A DNA stretch of 64,000 nt from Acidobacteriota bacterium (GTDB lineage: Bacteria > Acidobacteriota > Vicinamibacteria > Vicinamibacterales > SCN-69-37), in NCBI GenBank assembly GCA_947467605.1, contig CANIII010000007.1, positions 1 through 64,000 of the forward strand. The letters are read 5' to 3'. Shown piece by piece: positions 7,840-16,990 of the stretch; positions within the stretch are counted from its first letter, which is position 1, and each line of letters starts with the position of its first letter. The position numbers and the translations under genes are program-made. A model generated the notes under the pieces. That model was given only the letters and a program-made list of their open reading frames with translations, did not search any database and was not told the origin of the DNA.

Positions 7840-9017
7840 GCGTGTCGTCGTCGTTGCGAGAATCGCGGCGCGTCGCCGCAGTGCAAACACCCGTCATTCC
7901 CATCGTCACGCAGTGGATGATGGAGACGCCCGGATCAATTTCGCTCGGACAAGGAGTGGTGGCCTACGGTCCGCCAGATGCGGCGATGATCGCGGCACGT
8001 GAGTTCCCGAAGTCGCCCGATGAACACGGATATGGACGCGTCGCCGGCATGCCGGAGTTGGCGGCGGCATTTGAAGCGAAGTTGCTCGCCGAGAACAACA
8101 TTCGCGTGCGGCCGCACAGCCAGGTCGTGGTGACGGCAGGCAGCAACCTGGGTTTCATCAATGCGGTTCTGGCGATTGCCGATCCGGGTGACGAGTTCAT
8201 CTTTCCCCTGCCGTACTACTTCAATCACGCCATGGCGATTGATCTCGCCAACTGCAGACTCGTGGGCGTCAAGACGCAGTCCGACTATCAGCTCGATGTC
8301 GACGCGATCGAGCGAGCGATCACGCCGCGCACGCGCGCGGTCGTGACGTGCTCGCCGAACAATCCCACCGGCGCGGTCTACACCGAGAGCTCACTGCGCG
8401 CGGTCAATGCGCTCTGTCGCGATCGCGGGATCTTTCACATCCACGACGAGGCCTACGAGTACTTCACGTACGACAACACGGTGAACTTCTCTGCGGGGTC
8501 TATTGATGGCGCCGCGGCGCATACGATTTCCCTGTACTCGCTCTCGAAGGGCTACGGCATGGCGAGCTGGCGCATCGGGTTCATGGTGATCCCGCAGTCG
8601 TTGTGGCTGGCGGTCAACAAGATCCAGGATACGTTTCTGATCTGTGCGCCACAGATCTCCCAGCGGGTCGCACTGGCAGCCCTGCAGGGTGGTTCGGTTT
8701 ATCCACGTACTCAGGCGGCCACGATCGGCGCGTTGCGTCCGCGCGTCCGCGCCGCGCTGACTGCCGCATCAGTGCCCTGCGAGATTGCCGATGTGCACGG
8801 CGCCTTCTATCACTTCGTGCGGGTGCGCACGACGATGAACTCGATGACGCTTGTGGAGCGACTCGTGCGCGAGCACCGCGTGGCGGTACTGCCGGGCGAG
8901 GCCTTTGGCGTGACGGATGTCTGTGCCCTGCGTGTGTCGTTCGGCGCGCTTGATGAAGCGACGGTGGATGAGGGCCTTGGCCGCCTCACGACCGGTCTTC
9001 AGGCGCTCTGCCGATGA
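7836..9017 (+). CDS. Class I/II aminotransferase (AspC/kynurenine aminotransferase-like)
   Basis: A 393-residue PLP aminotransferase. The long frame opens at 7659, but GTG 7836 overlaps the upstream stop (GTGA) and gives the usual family N-terminus; GTG 7842 is an alternative. Motifs: SLGQGVVAYGPPD (substrate-side G), GYGRVAGMPEL, CSPNNPTG, HDEAYEYF for the cofactor pyridine, and the Schiff-base lysine in SLSKGYGMASWRIGF. This matches the aspartate/kynurenine aminotransferase subgroup better than the 3664 gene does. It sits between the PD40 protein and exonuclease III, overlapping both by 4 nt. The substrate is not determinable. Confidence 0.9.
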   Translation: MSVSSSLRESRRVAAVQTPVIPIVTQWMMETPGSISLGQGVVAYGPPDAAMIAAREFPKSPDEHGYGRVAGMPELAAAFEAKLLAENNIRVRPHSQVVVTAGSNLGFINAVLAIADPGDEFIFPLPYYFNHAMAIDLANCRLVGVKTQSDYQLDVDAIERAITPRTRAVVTCSPNNPTGAVYTESSLRAVNALCRDRGIFHIHDEAYEYFTYDNTVNFSAGSIDGAAAHTISLYSLSKGYGMASWRIGFMVIPQSLWLAVNKIQDTFLICAPQISQRVALAALQGGSVYPRTQAATIGALRPRVRAALTAASVPCEIADVHGAFYHFVRVRTTMNSMTLVERLVREHRVAVLPGEAFGVTDVCALRVSFGALDEATVDEGLGRLTTGLQALCR

Positions 9018-9766
9018 AGCTGATCACGTGGAACGTCAACGGCATCCGGGCGCGTCACACACAACTCATCGAATTAATGGAGCGCGAGCAGCCGGACGTC
9101 GTGTGCCTGCAGGAGATCAAGGCGTCGCCGGCGCAGGTGCCTGAGTTTCCGATCCACTCGGCGCTCGCGGGCGACTATCGCACGTACTGGCACGGCAGCG
9201 GCGGCTACTCCGGCGTGGCGTTGCTCGTGAAGCGATCGGCGTCTGCTTCGCTCGACGTCACGCATCCAGAGTTCGATTTCGAATGTCGCATCGCCACATG
9301 CGTCGTCAACGGTGTGCGCATCGCAGCGACGTATGTGCCGAACGGCGGCAAAGACTACGACGCCAAGCTCCGCTTTCTGGAAGGCATGGCCGCCTGGACC
9401 GAAACACTCCGCGCAAGCGGCGAGCCGGTGGCGATCTGCGGAGACCTCAACGTGGCGCTCACGGATCGCGACATCCACGAGAAAGAACGCAAGCCGAATC
9501 AGATCGGCGCGCGGCCGGAAGAGCGTGCGTTGATCAGTCGCCTGGTAGACGCGGGTCTGGTGGATGTCGGCCGCACGCTCGATCCGGACAACGAAGCGCT
9601 CTTCACCTGGTGGCCGCCCTGGCGCAGCATGCGCCAGCGCAACATGGGATGGCGGATCGACTACATTCTCGCCAGCGCCCCGCTCGGCTCTTCGGCGGCC
9701 TCGTGCGTCTCAATGAGAGAGTTTGGCACCAGTGACCATGCCCCCGTGATGGCGGTTTTTGGTTAG
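9014..9766 (+). CDS. xthA: Exodeoxyribonuclease III (AP endonuclease)
   Basis: A 250-residue enzyme of the exonuclease III/APE1 endonuclease-exonuclease-phosphatase superfamily, for abasic-site incision in base-excision repair. Motifs seen in order: ITWNVNGIRA (metal and active-site Asn), CLQEIKA (metal Glu), the YVPNGG loop, CGDLNVA (catalytic Asp/Asn), RIDYILAS and GTSDHAPV with the terminal Asp-His pair. Full length and intact. ATG 9014 overlaps the aminotransferase stop (ATGA), so this housekeeping repair gene is the last cistron of the malQ-led run. Confidence 0.95.
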   Translation: MKLITWNVNGIRARHTQLIELMEREQPDVVCLQEIKASPAQVPEFPIHSALAGDYRTYWHGSGGYSGVALLVKRSASASLDVTHPEFDFECRIATCVVNGVRIAATYVPNGGKDYDAKLRFLEGMAAWTETLRASGEPVAICGDLNVALTDRDIHEKERKPNQIGARPEERALISRLVDAGLVDVGRTLDPDNEALFTWWPPWRSMRQRNMGWRIDYILASAPLGSSAASCVSMREFGTSDHAPVMAVFG

Positions 9767-9828
9767 CGGAATGTTTTCGGCGCCAACCCGGTCTATGTAC
9801 TAGTAGTCATACAGAAGACGACAGAACC

Positions 9829-12294
9829 ATGACCCTGCGCACACGCCTCATCCTTTGGCTTCTCCTTATGTCGGTCGTCCCGTTGGGCGCCGTCACCGTC
9901 TATACCTACGTTTCATCAGCTCGCGCCCTGCGAGTGGCTGCCGCGCGTGAGGCCGATCTGCTGGCCGGTGAGCTCAGCTCGCGCATGCAACTGGTGACGG
10001 CTGAACTGAGCAGCCGCGTTGAAGAACTGATGAACATGCGCGCGGCGACACCCGCGCGCACTGCGGCCAATCCACCAGCGAAACCTGCGGCCGTGACGAC
10101 CACCGCTAACACCACCACCGCGACGGCAGCAGCGGCGGCGGCAGACACGAAGGAAGACACCGTCGACACGCAGGTGGCCAACGCGCTTGGCGACGCGGCG
10201 ATGTTGCTCAATAGCGTCGAACTGCAGGGTGTGCGCAATCTCTTCCGTGGCGGCGGCGGTGGCGGTCGAGGTGGTGGACGCGGCGGTGATCAAGGCAGAG
10301 GAGCCGGAGCCCCCGGAGCAGTTCCGGGCTCGGTGCCGGCCGCATCTGCCGCCAATCCGGGTCAGCGCGGGCAGGGCGGGTTTCCTCCGCGCGACTTCCC
10401 GTTCGATCCGAACAACCCGAATCGCGGCAACGATCCCAATCGGTCGAACGATCCAAACCGCCCACCCAACACTGGACGCGGCAATCCGCGGCCGCGGCCC
10501 GACCAGGTCACCAAAGACACGAAAGACGCGAAGGGCACAACCTCGGTCCCGCCATCGCCCGGTGGAACGACCGCGCCTGTGACTGCTGCGGCTCCGGTGA
10601 CATCGATTGGTCCGGCTGGTCCAGCCGCAGCGCCGATGCCACCGGTTCCGCCAGCGACGCCCGCAGTGCCGAACGCCTCCGGTGAAGATCGATTCGTGGT
10701 GGACCTCGGTGCCATGGCACGCGATCTCACGAAACGCATCGCACCTGAAGGCCTCGACAAGCTGTCGCCAGAAGATCGTCAGCGCGTGACGCGTGAGATC
10801 GGCATGCGCATGATGGGCATCACGGAAGGTCTGAAGATCGGCGCGGCCGAGTTGCAGAAGAAAGCCGACGCCGCCAAGAAGAAGGCCGAGGAAGATTCGA
10901 AAACCGCTGAGGCGGCGCACACGACGGACGAGTCGCCGACACTGCCGAGCCTGACCAAGTCCACACTGACCGGCAACAAGCTTGGCGTCACGGTTGAACG
11001 CGGCGGCAAAGTCGTGCACTCCGCAAACGCCGAAGTGAATCTCGACAATCTCCTGATGACCGTGTTCTCAACGACGCGGCGCGATCAGGGCGAAGTGCCC
11101 TTCGCCGTGGCGAAGGACGGCAAGATCTACACGCAGAACGCTGCGGACAAGAAGACCGTAGAGTCGTTTGCCAAGTCCGTGAAACCGCCCGTGGCCGTTG
11201 GCACCGCCATGGTCTCCGACTGGATCATTGTCACCAACACCGATCCGTCGGGTTCGGGGCTGCGGTTCGGCATCGCGCGCCCGGTCGGCGATTCGCTGTC
11301 GGCGCTCCGCAAAGCCGCGGGTCGCAACGCCGGCCTTGGCCTGCTGCTCATTGGTTTTGCCCTCGTGATCGTCGTCCCGGTGTCGAAGGGCCTGACGAAA
11401 AATCTCTCGACGCTGACCGACGCCGTCGGGCGCATCGCCCGTGGTGATTTCGCTGCGCGCGTGCCCGTGACGGGCGGTGGTGAAGTCGCCGCACTCGCGG
11501 TGGCCTTCAACAAGATGGCCGGCGACATTCAGAAGCAGCAGGAATTGCTTGTCGGCCAGGAACGCTTGAAGCGTGAGCTCGAGCTCGGCCGGCAGATTCA
11601 AAGCGAGATGCTGCCCCACGAGTCGCTGCGCTTCGGTCTCACGGAAGTGAAAGGCATGTCGATCCCCGCGCGCGAGGTTGGTGGCGACTTCTTCAACTAC
11701 TTCGCACTCGACAACGGCGACGTGGCGCTGCTCGTCGGCGACGTCTCAGGCAAAGGCGTTGGCGCGGCGCTGCTGATGGCGAACTTTCAGGCCGCACTAC
11801 GCACCCGTCTCACGCTCGGTCACGACCTCGCGTCGATCGCCGACGCGATTGATCGTGACGTCGCAGCCACGGCACCTCGCGGGCTCTACACAACTCTGTT
11901 TGTTGGCATCTACGAACCGGCCACGAAGCGCTTGCGCTACGTCAACGCAGGACACAATCCACAGTTCTCGTTGCGACAGGGCAAGCTTGATCGCCTCGTG
12001 TCGACCGGAACGCCGATCGGTCTCCTGCCGGGTCGTGGCTACACGCAGCAAGAGATCCAGTTGGCGAGCGGCGACTTCCTGTTCTTCTACACAGACGGCA
12101 TTGTGGAAACCGAGAACGAACAGGGCGAGCAGTTTGGCCCTGAACGCCTCGAGACGCTGCTCATCGACACGGTCACCGCAGATCCCGGCGGCCCGGATGC
12201 GGTGCTGCAACGTGTCGAGTCTGCCGTCCGCACCTTCCGCGGTGCCGCGGAGCCGTTCGACGACGCGACGTCGATGGTCGTTCGAATCGGATAG
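9829..12294 (+). CDS. Membrane-bound SpoIIE/RsbU-type PP2C phosphatase with HAMP domain
   Basis: An 821-residue sensor phosphatase. One membrane helix lies near residues 8-30 and a second near 500-520 (GLGLLLIGFALVIVVPVSKG). A HAMP domain follows (about 520-575), then a PP2C-type SpoIIE domain (about 590-820) with REVGGDFFNY, VGDVSGKGVGAALLMA, YVNAGHNPQF and FFYTDGIVETEN, which hold the metal-binding Asp residues. It would dephosphorylate an anti-sigma-factor antagonist in a partner-switching pathway; no such partner is in the window. The extracytoplasmic part contains about 200 residues of low complexity (Ala/Thr runs, then Gly/Arg, then Pro/Asn/Asp-rich), followed by a Lys/Ala/Glu coiled-coil-like segment near 345-365. 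A 62-bp gap separates it from xthA. Confidence 0.9.
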   Translation: MTLRTRLILWLLLMSVVPLGAVTVYTYVSSARALRVAAAREADLLAGELSSRMQLVTAELSSRVEELMNMRAATPARTAANPPAKPAAVTTTANTTTATAAAAAADTKEDTVDTQVANALGDAAMLLNSVELQGVRNLFRGGGGGGRGGGRGGDQGRGAGAPGAVPGSVPAASAANPGQRGQGGFPPRDFPFDPNNPNRGNDPNRSNDPNRPPNTGRGNPRPRPDQVTKDTKDAKGTTSVPPSPGGTTAPVTAAAPVTSIGPAGPAAAPMPPVPPATPAVPNASGEDRFVVDLGAMARDLTKRIAPEGLDKLSPEDRQRVTREIGMRMMGITEGLKIGAAELQKKADAAKKKAEEDSKTAEAAHTTDESPTLPSLTKSTLTGNKLGVTVERGGKVVHSANAEVNLDNLLMTVFSTTRRDQGEVPFAVAKDGKIYTQNAADKKTVESFAKSVKPPVAVGTAMVSDWIIVTNTDPSGSGLRFGIARPVGDSLSALRKAAGRNAGLGLLLIGFALVIVVPVSKGLTKNLSTLTDAVGRIARGDFAARVPVTGGGEVAALAVAFNKMAGDIQKQQELLVGQERLKRELELGRQIQSEMLPHESLRFGLTEVKGMSIPAREVGGDFFNYFALDNGDVALLVGDVSGKGVGAALLMANFQAALRTRLTLGHDLASIADAIDRDVAATAPRGLYTTLFVGIYEPATKRLRYVNAGHNPQFSLRQGKLDRLVSTGTPIGLLPGRGYTQQEIQLASGDFLFFYTDGIVETENEQGEQFGPERLETLLIDTVTADPGGPDAVLQRVESAVRTFRGAAEPFDDATSMVVRIG

Positions 12295-12297
12295 GCG

Positions 12298-13734
12298 TTA
12301 CTGGGGCGCCCGCGATCCGCGGCCGCGCCCCATCATCATCACAAGCAGTTGCTGTCGGAAGTGCTGATTCATCGACGTGCGCAAGGCGTCGCCATCATTG
12401 GCCGTCATCGTCGAGGCCATCAGCGTCATGCTGCCCATTTCATCGAACGACTCGCGGCCCCACTTCACGCGCTTCACCGGTGAGTTCGGCTGGCGCGGGT
12501 TGGCCGGTGTGTTGTCGTAGGTGATGTCGGTTTCGATGCGCGTGCCCTTGGGCAGATGGAACGGCGTCTTGTAGTAGTACGAGTCCTGCCAGCCAAAGTC
12601 CCAGTCGTTGATCCACAGCAACCCGCGTGTGGATCCGTCGGGGAGCTTGGCGACCATCTTCATCTCACGCGCGAGGTAGTGCGCGTGTCCGCGGACACCG
12701 AAAGCATCCACGTCAACCGGCAGAACGTAGGAGTCGTGAATCTTGTAGCTCGATTCACCCGCCGGAATATCGATGCCGGCGGCGTAGCCGAACATCGGCG
12801 GCACCTGTACGGCCGTGAGCGAGCGCGCCGGCGGCGTCTTGGCAAAGTAGATCGCCAACTGTCCGCGTTCTTGCTGCGGTTTGCCCGACGGATGCAGGTG
12901 CAACTGGACGACCAGATTTGAATGCGCCGGAAATGGCTGCGCGATGCCGTCCGGGAAGAACTTCGGCGTGATGCCCGGCACCCAGCCACCAACGCCGCCC
13001 CAGGCCGCGTCAAGCGCCGTCGCTGCCGCGGCACTGCCGCCACCGCGGCGTCCGCCCCGGCCCCCGCCGCCGAGGTTCAGACCCGGCAGCAGGTCGTTGT
13101 CGCCGATCTGCGATGACATGTTCGCTGCGCCCGTGAAGAAGAGCGCGTGATGCACTTCACGCCGCGCGGTCGGCGCGAAGTCGATCGCGGTGATCCACTT
13201 GGCGTCGGCCTGATCGATGGGCAATACGATGTTCCGGTAGAGGTCCGCTCCCTCCGCGGGAATATTGATCGTGTTCGGCAGTGTCAGGACCAGGTCAGGT
13301 GTGCCGAGCGCCCAGCCTGATTCGTACGTCGGTGCTTTCGGCGCCTTCGACATGTCGCCGGCCGGCATGCCGGCCTCGACCCACGTTTTCAGCATCGTCA
13401 GCTCTTGATCGCTGAGTCGGCGATCATCGCGGAACTCTTCAAAGCCCGTCGCGGTCAGTGCGTGCCACGGCGGCATCGCTCGACGCGCCGTCACCTTGAC
13501 GATGAACTCGCCACGCTTCTTCACATCGTCATACGACAGCAGAGAGAACGGTGCCGACTGGCCCGGCCGATGACAGACGCTGCAGTTCTTGTAAATCAGC
13601 GGCGCGATATCGGCGGCGTAGGTCGGTGCGGCGGCGTTCGTCGATGGCGATGTTGCCAACATCACTGTTGGTTGAGCCCGAAAGGCCAGGAGAGCCGTCA
13701 GCATGGCGAGAGCGAAGGGGAGTCTGTTCTTCAT
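12298..13734 (-). CDS. Cytochrome c / copper type II monooxygenase-like fusion protein
   Basis: A 478-residue exported protein. After a signal peptide comes a short cytochrome c-like domain with one haem site, CSVCH (Cys51, Cys54, His55), followed by the RPGQSAPFSLLSYDD and AMPPWHA motifs of Planctomycetes/Acidobacteria cytochromes. The C-terminal part resembles ascorbate-dependent (PHM/DBM-like) copper monooxygenases: a VHH pair (195-196), HLH (279-281) and HAH (350-352) are candidate copper ligands. A Gly/Arg-rich loop lies at 222-234. It starts 3 nt after the redoxin gene and converges with the phosphatase gene. Expected location is the periplasm; the substrate is unknown. Confidence 0.85.
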   Translation of the reverse strand: MKNRLPFALAMLTALLAFRAQPTVMLATSPSTNAAAPTYAADIAPLIYKNCSVCHRPGQSAPFSLLSYDDVKKRGEFIVKVTARRAMPPWHALTATGFEEFRDDRRLSDQELTMLKTWVEAGMPAGDMSKAPKAPTYESGWALGTPDLVLTLPNTINIPAEGADLYRNIVLPIDQADAKWITAIDFAPTARREVHHALFFTGAANMSSQIGDNDLLPGLNLGGGGRGGRRGGGSAAAATALDAAWGGVGGWVPGITPKFFPDGIAQPFPAHSNLVVQLHLHPSGKPQQERGQLAIYFAKTPPARSLTAVQVPPMFGYAAGIDIPAGESSYKIHDSYVLPVDVDAFGVRGHAHYLAREMKMVAKLPDGSTRGLLWINDWDFGWQDSYYYKTPFHLPKGTRIETDITYDNTPANPRQPNSPVKRVKWGRESFDEMGSMTLMASTMTANDGDALRTSMNQHFRQQLLVMMMGRGRGSRAPQ

Positions 13735-13737
13735 GAG

Positions 13738-14283
13738 TTAGCGTCTTTCGATGGAGCAACCGATGGGTTCGGTCTCCGAAACCGGCGCGCGCTTGCCGGC
13801 CACAACGGCGTCGAGTGCTTCGCGCAGATCGTGAGTGGTGGCTGCACGTCGAGGCTGTCCGACATTCGCGTAGAGGTTGTCGATGCGGCCGCGATAGGCG
13901 AGGCCGGTTGATGTATAGATCGCAGCCTGCGGCGTGACCGTGGCGTCAACGGCCGTCGTCAGCGCGAAGCCGCGGTCAATGATCGCAGGGGCACCAGGAG
14001 CAAGCGAGAATTCCTGACGGTGCTTGCCAATGGCTGCGACCGTCGTCGTCTGATCCGGATACACGAGCACGCAGTTGACGCCTTTAGCTTGATACTCGCC
14101 GCAAATCCGCGTGATTTCTGGCGCGTATCGGTTCGAGATCGGACATTCCGTGTTGACGAACAACAGCAGCTCCGTCTTGCCTCGAGCCGGCGCAAGCAGC
14201 GACAGCGACCGGCCGTCGACGTCGCGAACGACGACGGGCCCGCTGGCAGCCAAGGCCAGCACGCAGACGAGCAACAGCCGCAT
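13738..14283 (-). CDS. Exported redoxin (thioredoxin-fold) protein
   Basis: A 181-residue thioredoxin-fold protein with a short signal sequence (MRLLLVCVLALAASG). The redoxin motif LLFVNTECPISNRYAPE contains a single active-position Cys47 rather than CxxC. The cis-Pro region is VTPQAAIY. The C-terminal PIGCSI (Cys176) is a motif that, in related proteins, leads straight into a haem-c domain. Here the haem domain is the next gene, 3 nt downstream, so the pair looks like a split version of a redoxin-cytochrome fusion. It is divergent from the YncE/phosphoesterase gene across 67 bp. Confidence 0.85.
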   Translation of the reverse strand: MRLLLVCVLALAASGPVVVRDVDGRSLSLLAPARGKTELLLFVNTECPISNRYAPEITRICGEYQAKGVNCVLVYPDQTTTVAAIGKHRQEFSLAPGAPAIIDRGFALTTAVDATVTPQAAIYTSTGLAYRGRIDNLYANVGQPRRAATTHDLREALDAVVAGKRAPVSETEPIGCSIERR

Positions 14284-14289
14284 CCCAGC

Positions 14290-14295
14290 ATATTA
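14290..14295 (-). promoter_or_regulatory. Candidate -10 box (TAATAT) for redoxin operon
   Basis: TAATAT on the minus strand ends 6 nt before the ATG at 14283. The intergenic region is locally AT-rich in a GC-rich context. No strong Shine-Dalgarno sequence is seen. Confidence 0.4.
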
Positions 14296-14338
14296 ATCTT
14301 GAATATCACTTCGTCACACCCTTGACGCGGTCCGGCGA

Positions 14339-14344
14339 TAGACT
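14339..14344 (+). promoter_or_regulatory. Candidate -10 box (TAGACT) for phosphoesterase gene
   Basis: TAGACT lies 6 nt before the ATG at 14351, again without a Shine-Dalgarno sequence, consistent with a leaderless start. It is the same hexamer as that before the M16 operon. Confidence 0.35.
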
Positions 14345-14350
14345 CCGCTC

Positions 14351-16981
14351 ATGCGCGCTCGCCTCCTTGCTTCCGTTTTTGTTGCCGCGGTGATGCTGGT
14401 GTCTGTGGCTGGTGTCACGATCGCTCAACGAACACCGCCTCAGCTTGCTCAGCGGCCCGGTGTGCTCGGCGCCGGCGTGACCCTGTTGCCCAACGGCTGG
14501 AAGATTTCGCCGGTCGGCAAGCACATCTCCATCGGCGATCTGCCCCTCAATATGACGTTCTCGCCGGACGGTCACTTTCTCATCGTCGCGAACAGTGGGT
14601 ATGCGAAGCCGACCATGCGCGTGGTGGATCTTGACCGCGAGATTGTGACCTCGACCATGCAGTTGGATGACGCGTGGTACGGGCTGGCGTGGCACCCGGA
14701 CGGCAAGCGGCTCTATGCGTCGGGTGCGGCGGCGACTGACGTGGTGGAAATGGCATGGACGCCCGGAACCCTGCGTCAGCGCGGCATCTTTCCGCTTGGC
14801 CGATCCGCCGACCCAGCCGGAGAGGGGACGAATCGCCCGCAGGCCGCGCCGCAGAGCTTTGTCGGCGGCGTCGACGTGAGTCCGGACGGCAGGAAGTTGT
14901 ACGCCGTCCACGTGCTCGGTCAGTTGGTCAGTGTGGTTGACATCACTACCGGCCTGGTGCGGGCCACGGTGGATCTGCCGGCCGAGCCGTTCACATGCTT
15001 GGTATCGAAGGATGGCAAGACGCTGTTTGTCTCGCTGTGGGGCGGCGCGAAAGTGCTGATGTTTGATCCGGCCACGCTCGCGCCGAAAGGGGAAATCGTG
15101 GTCGGCGAACATCCCAACGCCATGACGCAATCCCCTGACGGTGGGTGGCTGTATGTCGCGTGCGCCAACACGAACGCCGTGTGGGTGATCGATGCGAATG
15201 CCGGCAAGGCGGTCGCGCAGGTTGCGACGTCGCTATTTCCGGAATCGCCCATGGGCTCCACGCCGAACTCGGTGTCGCTTTCACCAGACGGCAAGACATT
15301 GCTCGTGGCCAATGCCGATAACAACACCGTGGCCGTCGTCGATGTGACGTCGCCGGCGCAGTCGCGTGTCTCTGGATTTATTCCGACCGGCTGGTATCCG
15401 ACCGGCGCACGGTTTACGCCGGACGGCAGCCGGATCCTTATCCTGTCGGGCAAGGGACTCACATCTCTTCCGAATCCACGTGGTGCTCAACCGGGTGCGC
15501 CTGGCGCCGAAGGCCAGTACTCCGGTTCGATGCTGCAAGGTTCGCTGACGATTCTGGCCACGCCGACGTCGGCGGATCTGGCAAATTACACAAAGACGGT
15601 TTACAGCGTGACGCCGTACAGCGACGCGACGCGACTTGCGCCGGCATCGGCGCCGGCAGTGGCCACGTCAATCCCGCGGCGGGTCGGCGACGCCTCGCCC
15701 ATCAAGCACGTGTTCTACATCATTCGCGAAAACCGGACCTACGATCAGGTGCTCGGCGACCTCGAGAAGGGCAACGGCGACCCGACGCTGACGCTATTTG
15801 GCGACAACGTCACGCCGAATGCGCATGCGCTCGCCCGCGACTTCGTGACCCTCGACAATTTCTATGTCGATGCCGAGGTGAGTTACGACGGCCACGCATT
15901 CTCCACGGGCGCGTATGCGACTGATGTGGTCGAGAAGTTCTGGCCGCTGAACTACGGTGGCCGTGGTGCGGCCTATCTCAGCGAAGGCGGCGGCGCCAAC
16001 CGGAACGCGTATGGCAACGTGACCGCGCCGATGAACGGCTACATCTGGGATGCGGTCTTGCGCGCGGGCAAGACTGTGCGCAGCTACGGCGAGTTCGTGA
16101 TGCGTGGCTTCACGCCCGATCAGGATCGCGACTCTGGCGTGGGCCAGGTGCAGGCCACCGTTCCTGGTTTGGTGGGACATGTGCATCCGATGTATCCACC
16201 GTTTGATCTGAAGATCCCTGACAACAAGCGTGTCGACATCTGGCTCGAAGAGTTCAAGCGGATGGACGCGGCCGGCACGGTGCCGTCACTGTCGATCCTG
16301 CGACTCGGCAACGACCACACGAATGGCACGCGCGCCGGGTCGGTCACACCCACCGCGATGGTGGCAGAGAACGATCAAGCGGTTGGTCGTGTCGTGGATG
16401 CGATCAGTCACAGCCAGACGTGGAAAGATGCGGCGATCTTCATTCTCGAAGACGACGCCCAGAATGGACCTGATCACGTGGACGCGCACCGTTCGCCGGC
16501 ATTTGTCGCGAGCCCGTTCGTCAAACGCGGAACGGTCGATAGCACGCTCTACACCACGTCGGCGATGCTGCGCACGATTGAACTGATTCTGGGCCTGCCG
16601 CCAATGAGCCAGTACGACGCCGCGGCCACACCGATGTACAACGCCTTCGGACCGACGCCGGTCCTGACACCCTTCGCGCTCCGTCCGGCGAAGGTGAGCA
16701 CGACGGAGATGAACCGCGCGGGCGCGCCCGGTCAGGCCGCATCCGCAGCGATGAACTTCGACGAAGCGGACATGACCCCGGAAATTGAGCTCAACCAGAT
16801 CCTCTGGATGTCCGTCCGCGGCGCCAAGGCCATCATGCCGCCACCTGTGCATGCCGCGTTCTTTCGGCCGAATGGCAACAAGCCCGCGTCAGCGGTGATC
16901 GACGACGACGATGACCTGTTCGACCGGTTGTGGAAAAGGAAGACGGCGGTGCCGGCCGACAAGAGCGTGAAGCGCCACTGA
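14351..16981 (+). CDS. YncE-type beta-propeller / phosphoesterase fusion
   Basis: An 876-residue exported protein with two parts. After a signal peptide (about 1-25), residues 55-430 form a YVTN/YncE-type propeller with blades such as NMTFSPDGHFLIVAN, GLAWHPDGKRLYASG and VSLSPDGKTLLVANADNNTV. Residues 455-760 match the phosphoesterase family that includes AcpA and phospholipase C: HVFYIIRENRTYDQVLGD, ALARDFVTLDNFYVDAEVS, and the metal-site segment IFILEDDAQNGPDHVDAH. It would hydrolyse phosphomonoesters or phosphodiesters in the periplasm. The C-terminus (about 810-876) holds an Asp-rich DDDDDLFD stretch. It converges with the RND gene, 9 nt apart. Confidence 0.9.
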   Translation: MRARLLASVFVAAVMLVSVAGVTIAQRTPPQLAQRPGVLGAGVTLLPNGWKISPVGKHISIGDLPLNMTFSPDGHFLIVANSGYAKPTMRVVDLDREIVTSTMQLDDAWYGLAWHPDGKRLYASGAAATDVVEMAWTPGTLRQRGIFPLGRSADPAGEGTNRPQAAPQSFVGGVDVSPDGRKLYAVHVLGQLVSVVDITTGLVRATVDLPAEPFTCLVSKDGKTLFVSLWGGAKVLMFDPATLAPKGEIVVGEHPNAMTQSPDGGWLYVACANTNAVWVIDANAGKAVAQVATSLFPESPMGSTPNSVSLSPDGKTLLVANADNNTVAVVDVTSPAQSRVSGFIPTGWYPTGARFTPDGSRILILSGKGLTSLPNPRGAQPGAPGAEGQYSGSMLQGSLTILATPTSADLANYTKTVYSVTPYSDATRLAPASAPAVATSIPRRVGDASPIKHVFYIIRENRTYDQVLGDLEKGNGDPTLTLFGDNVTPNAHALARDFVTLDNFYVDAEVSYDGHAFSTGAYATDVVEKFWPLNYGGRGAAYLSEGGGANRNAYGNVTAPMNGYIWDAVLRAGKTVRSYGEFVMRGFTPDQDRDSGVGQVQATVPGLVGHVHPMYPPFDLKIPDNKRVDIWLEEFKRMDAAGTVPSLSILRLGNDHTNGTRAGSVTPTAMVAENDQAVGRVVDAISHSQTWKDAAIFILEDDAQNGPDHVDAHRSPAFVASPFVKRGTVDSTLYTTSAMLRTIELILGLPPMSQYDAAATPMYNAFGPTPVLTPFALRPAKVSTTEMNRAGAPGQAASAAMNFDEADMTPEIELNQILWMSVRGAKAIMPPPVHAAFFRPNGNKPASAVIDDDDDLFDRLWKRKTAVPADKSVKRH

Positions 16982-16990
16982 CGCTTCCCG

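Noticed and set aside
9916-11019. Long minus-strand open frame (367 codons) opposite the phosphatase gene
   Set aside because: Its composition is Arg/His/Cys-rich with no family resemblance, and the plus strand encodes clear HAMP and PP2C domains; it is a GC-driven antisense frame.
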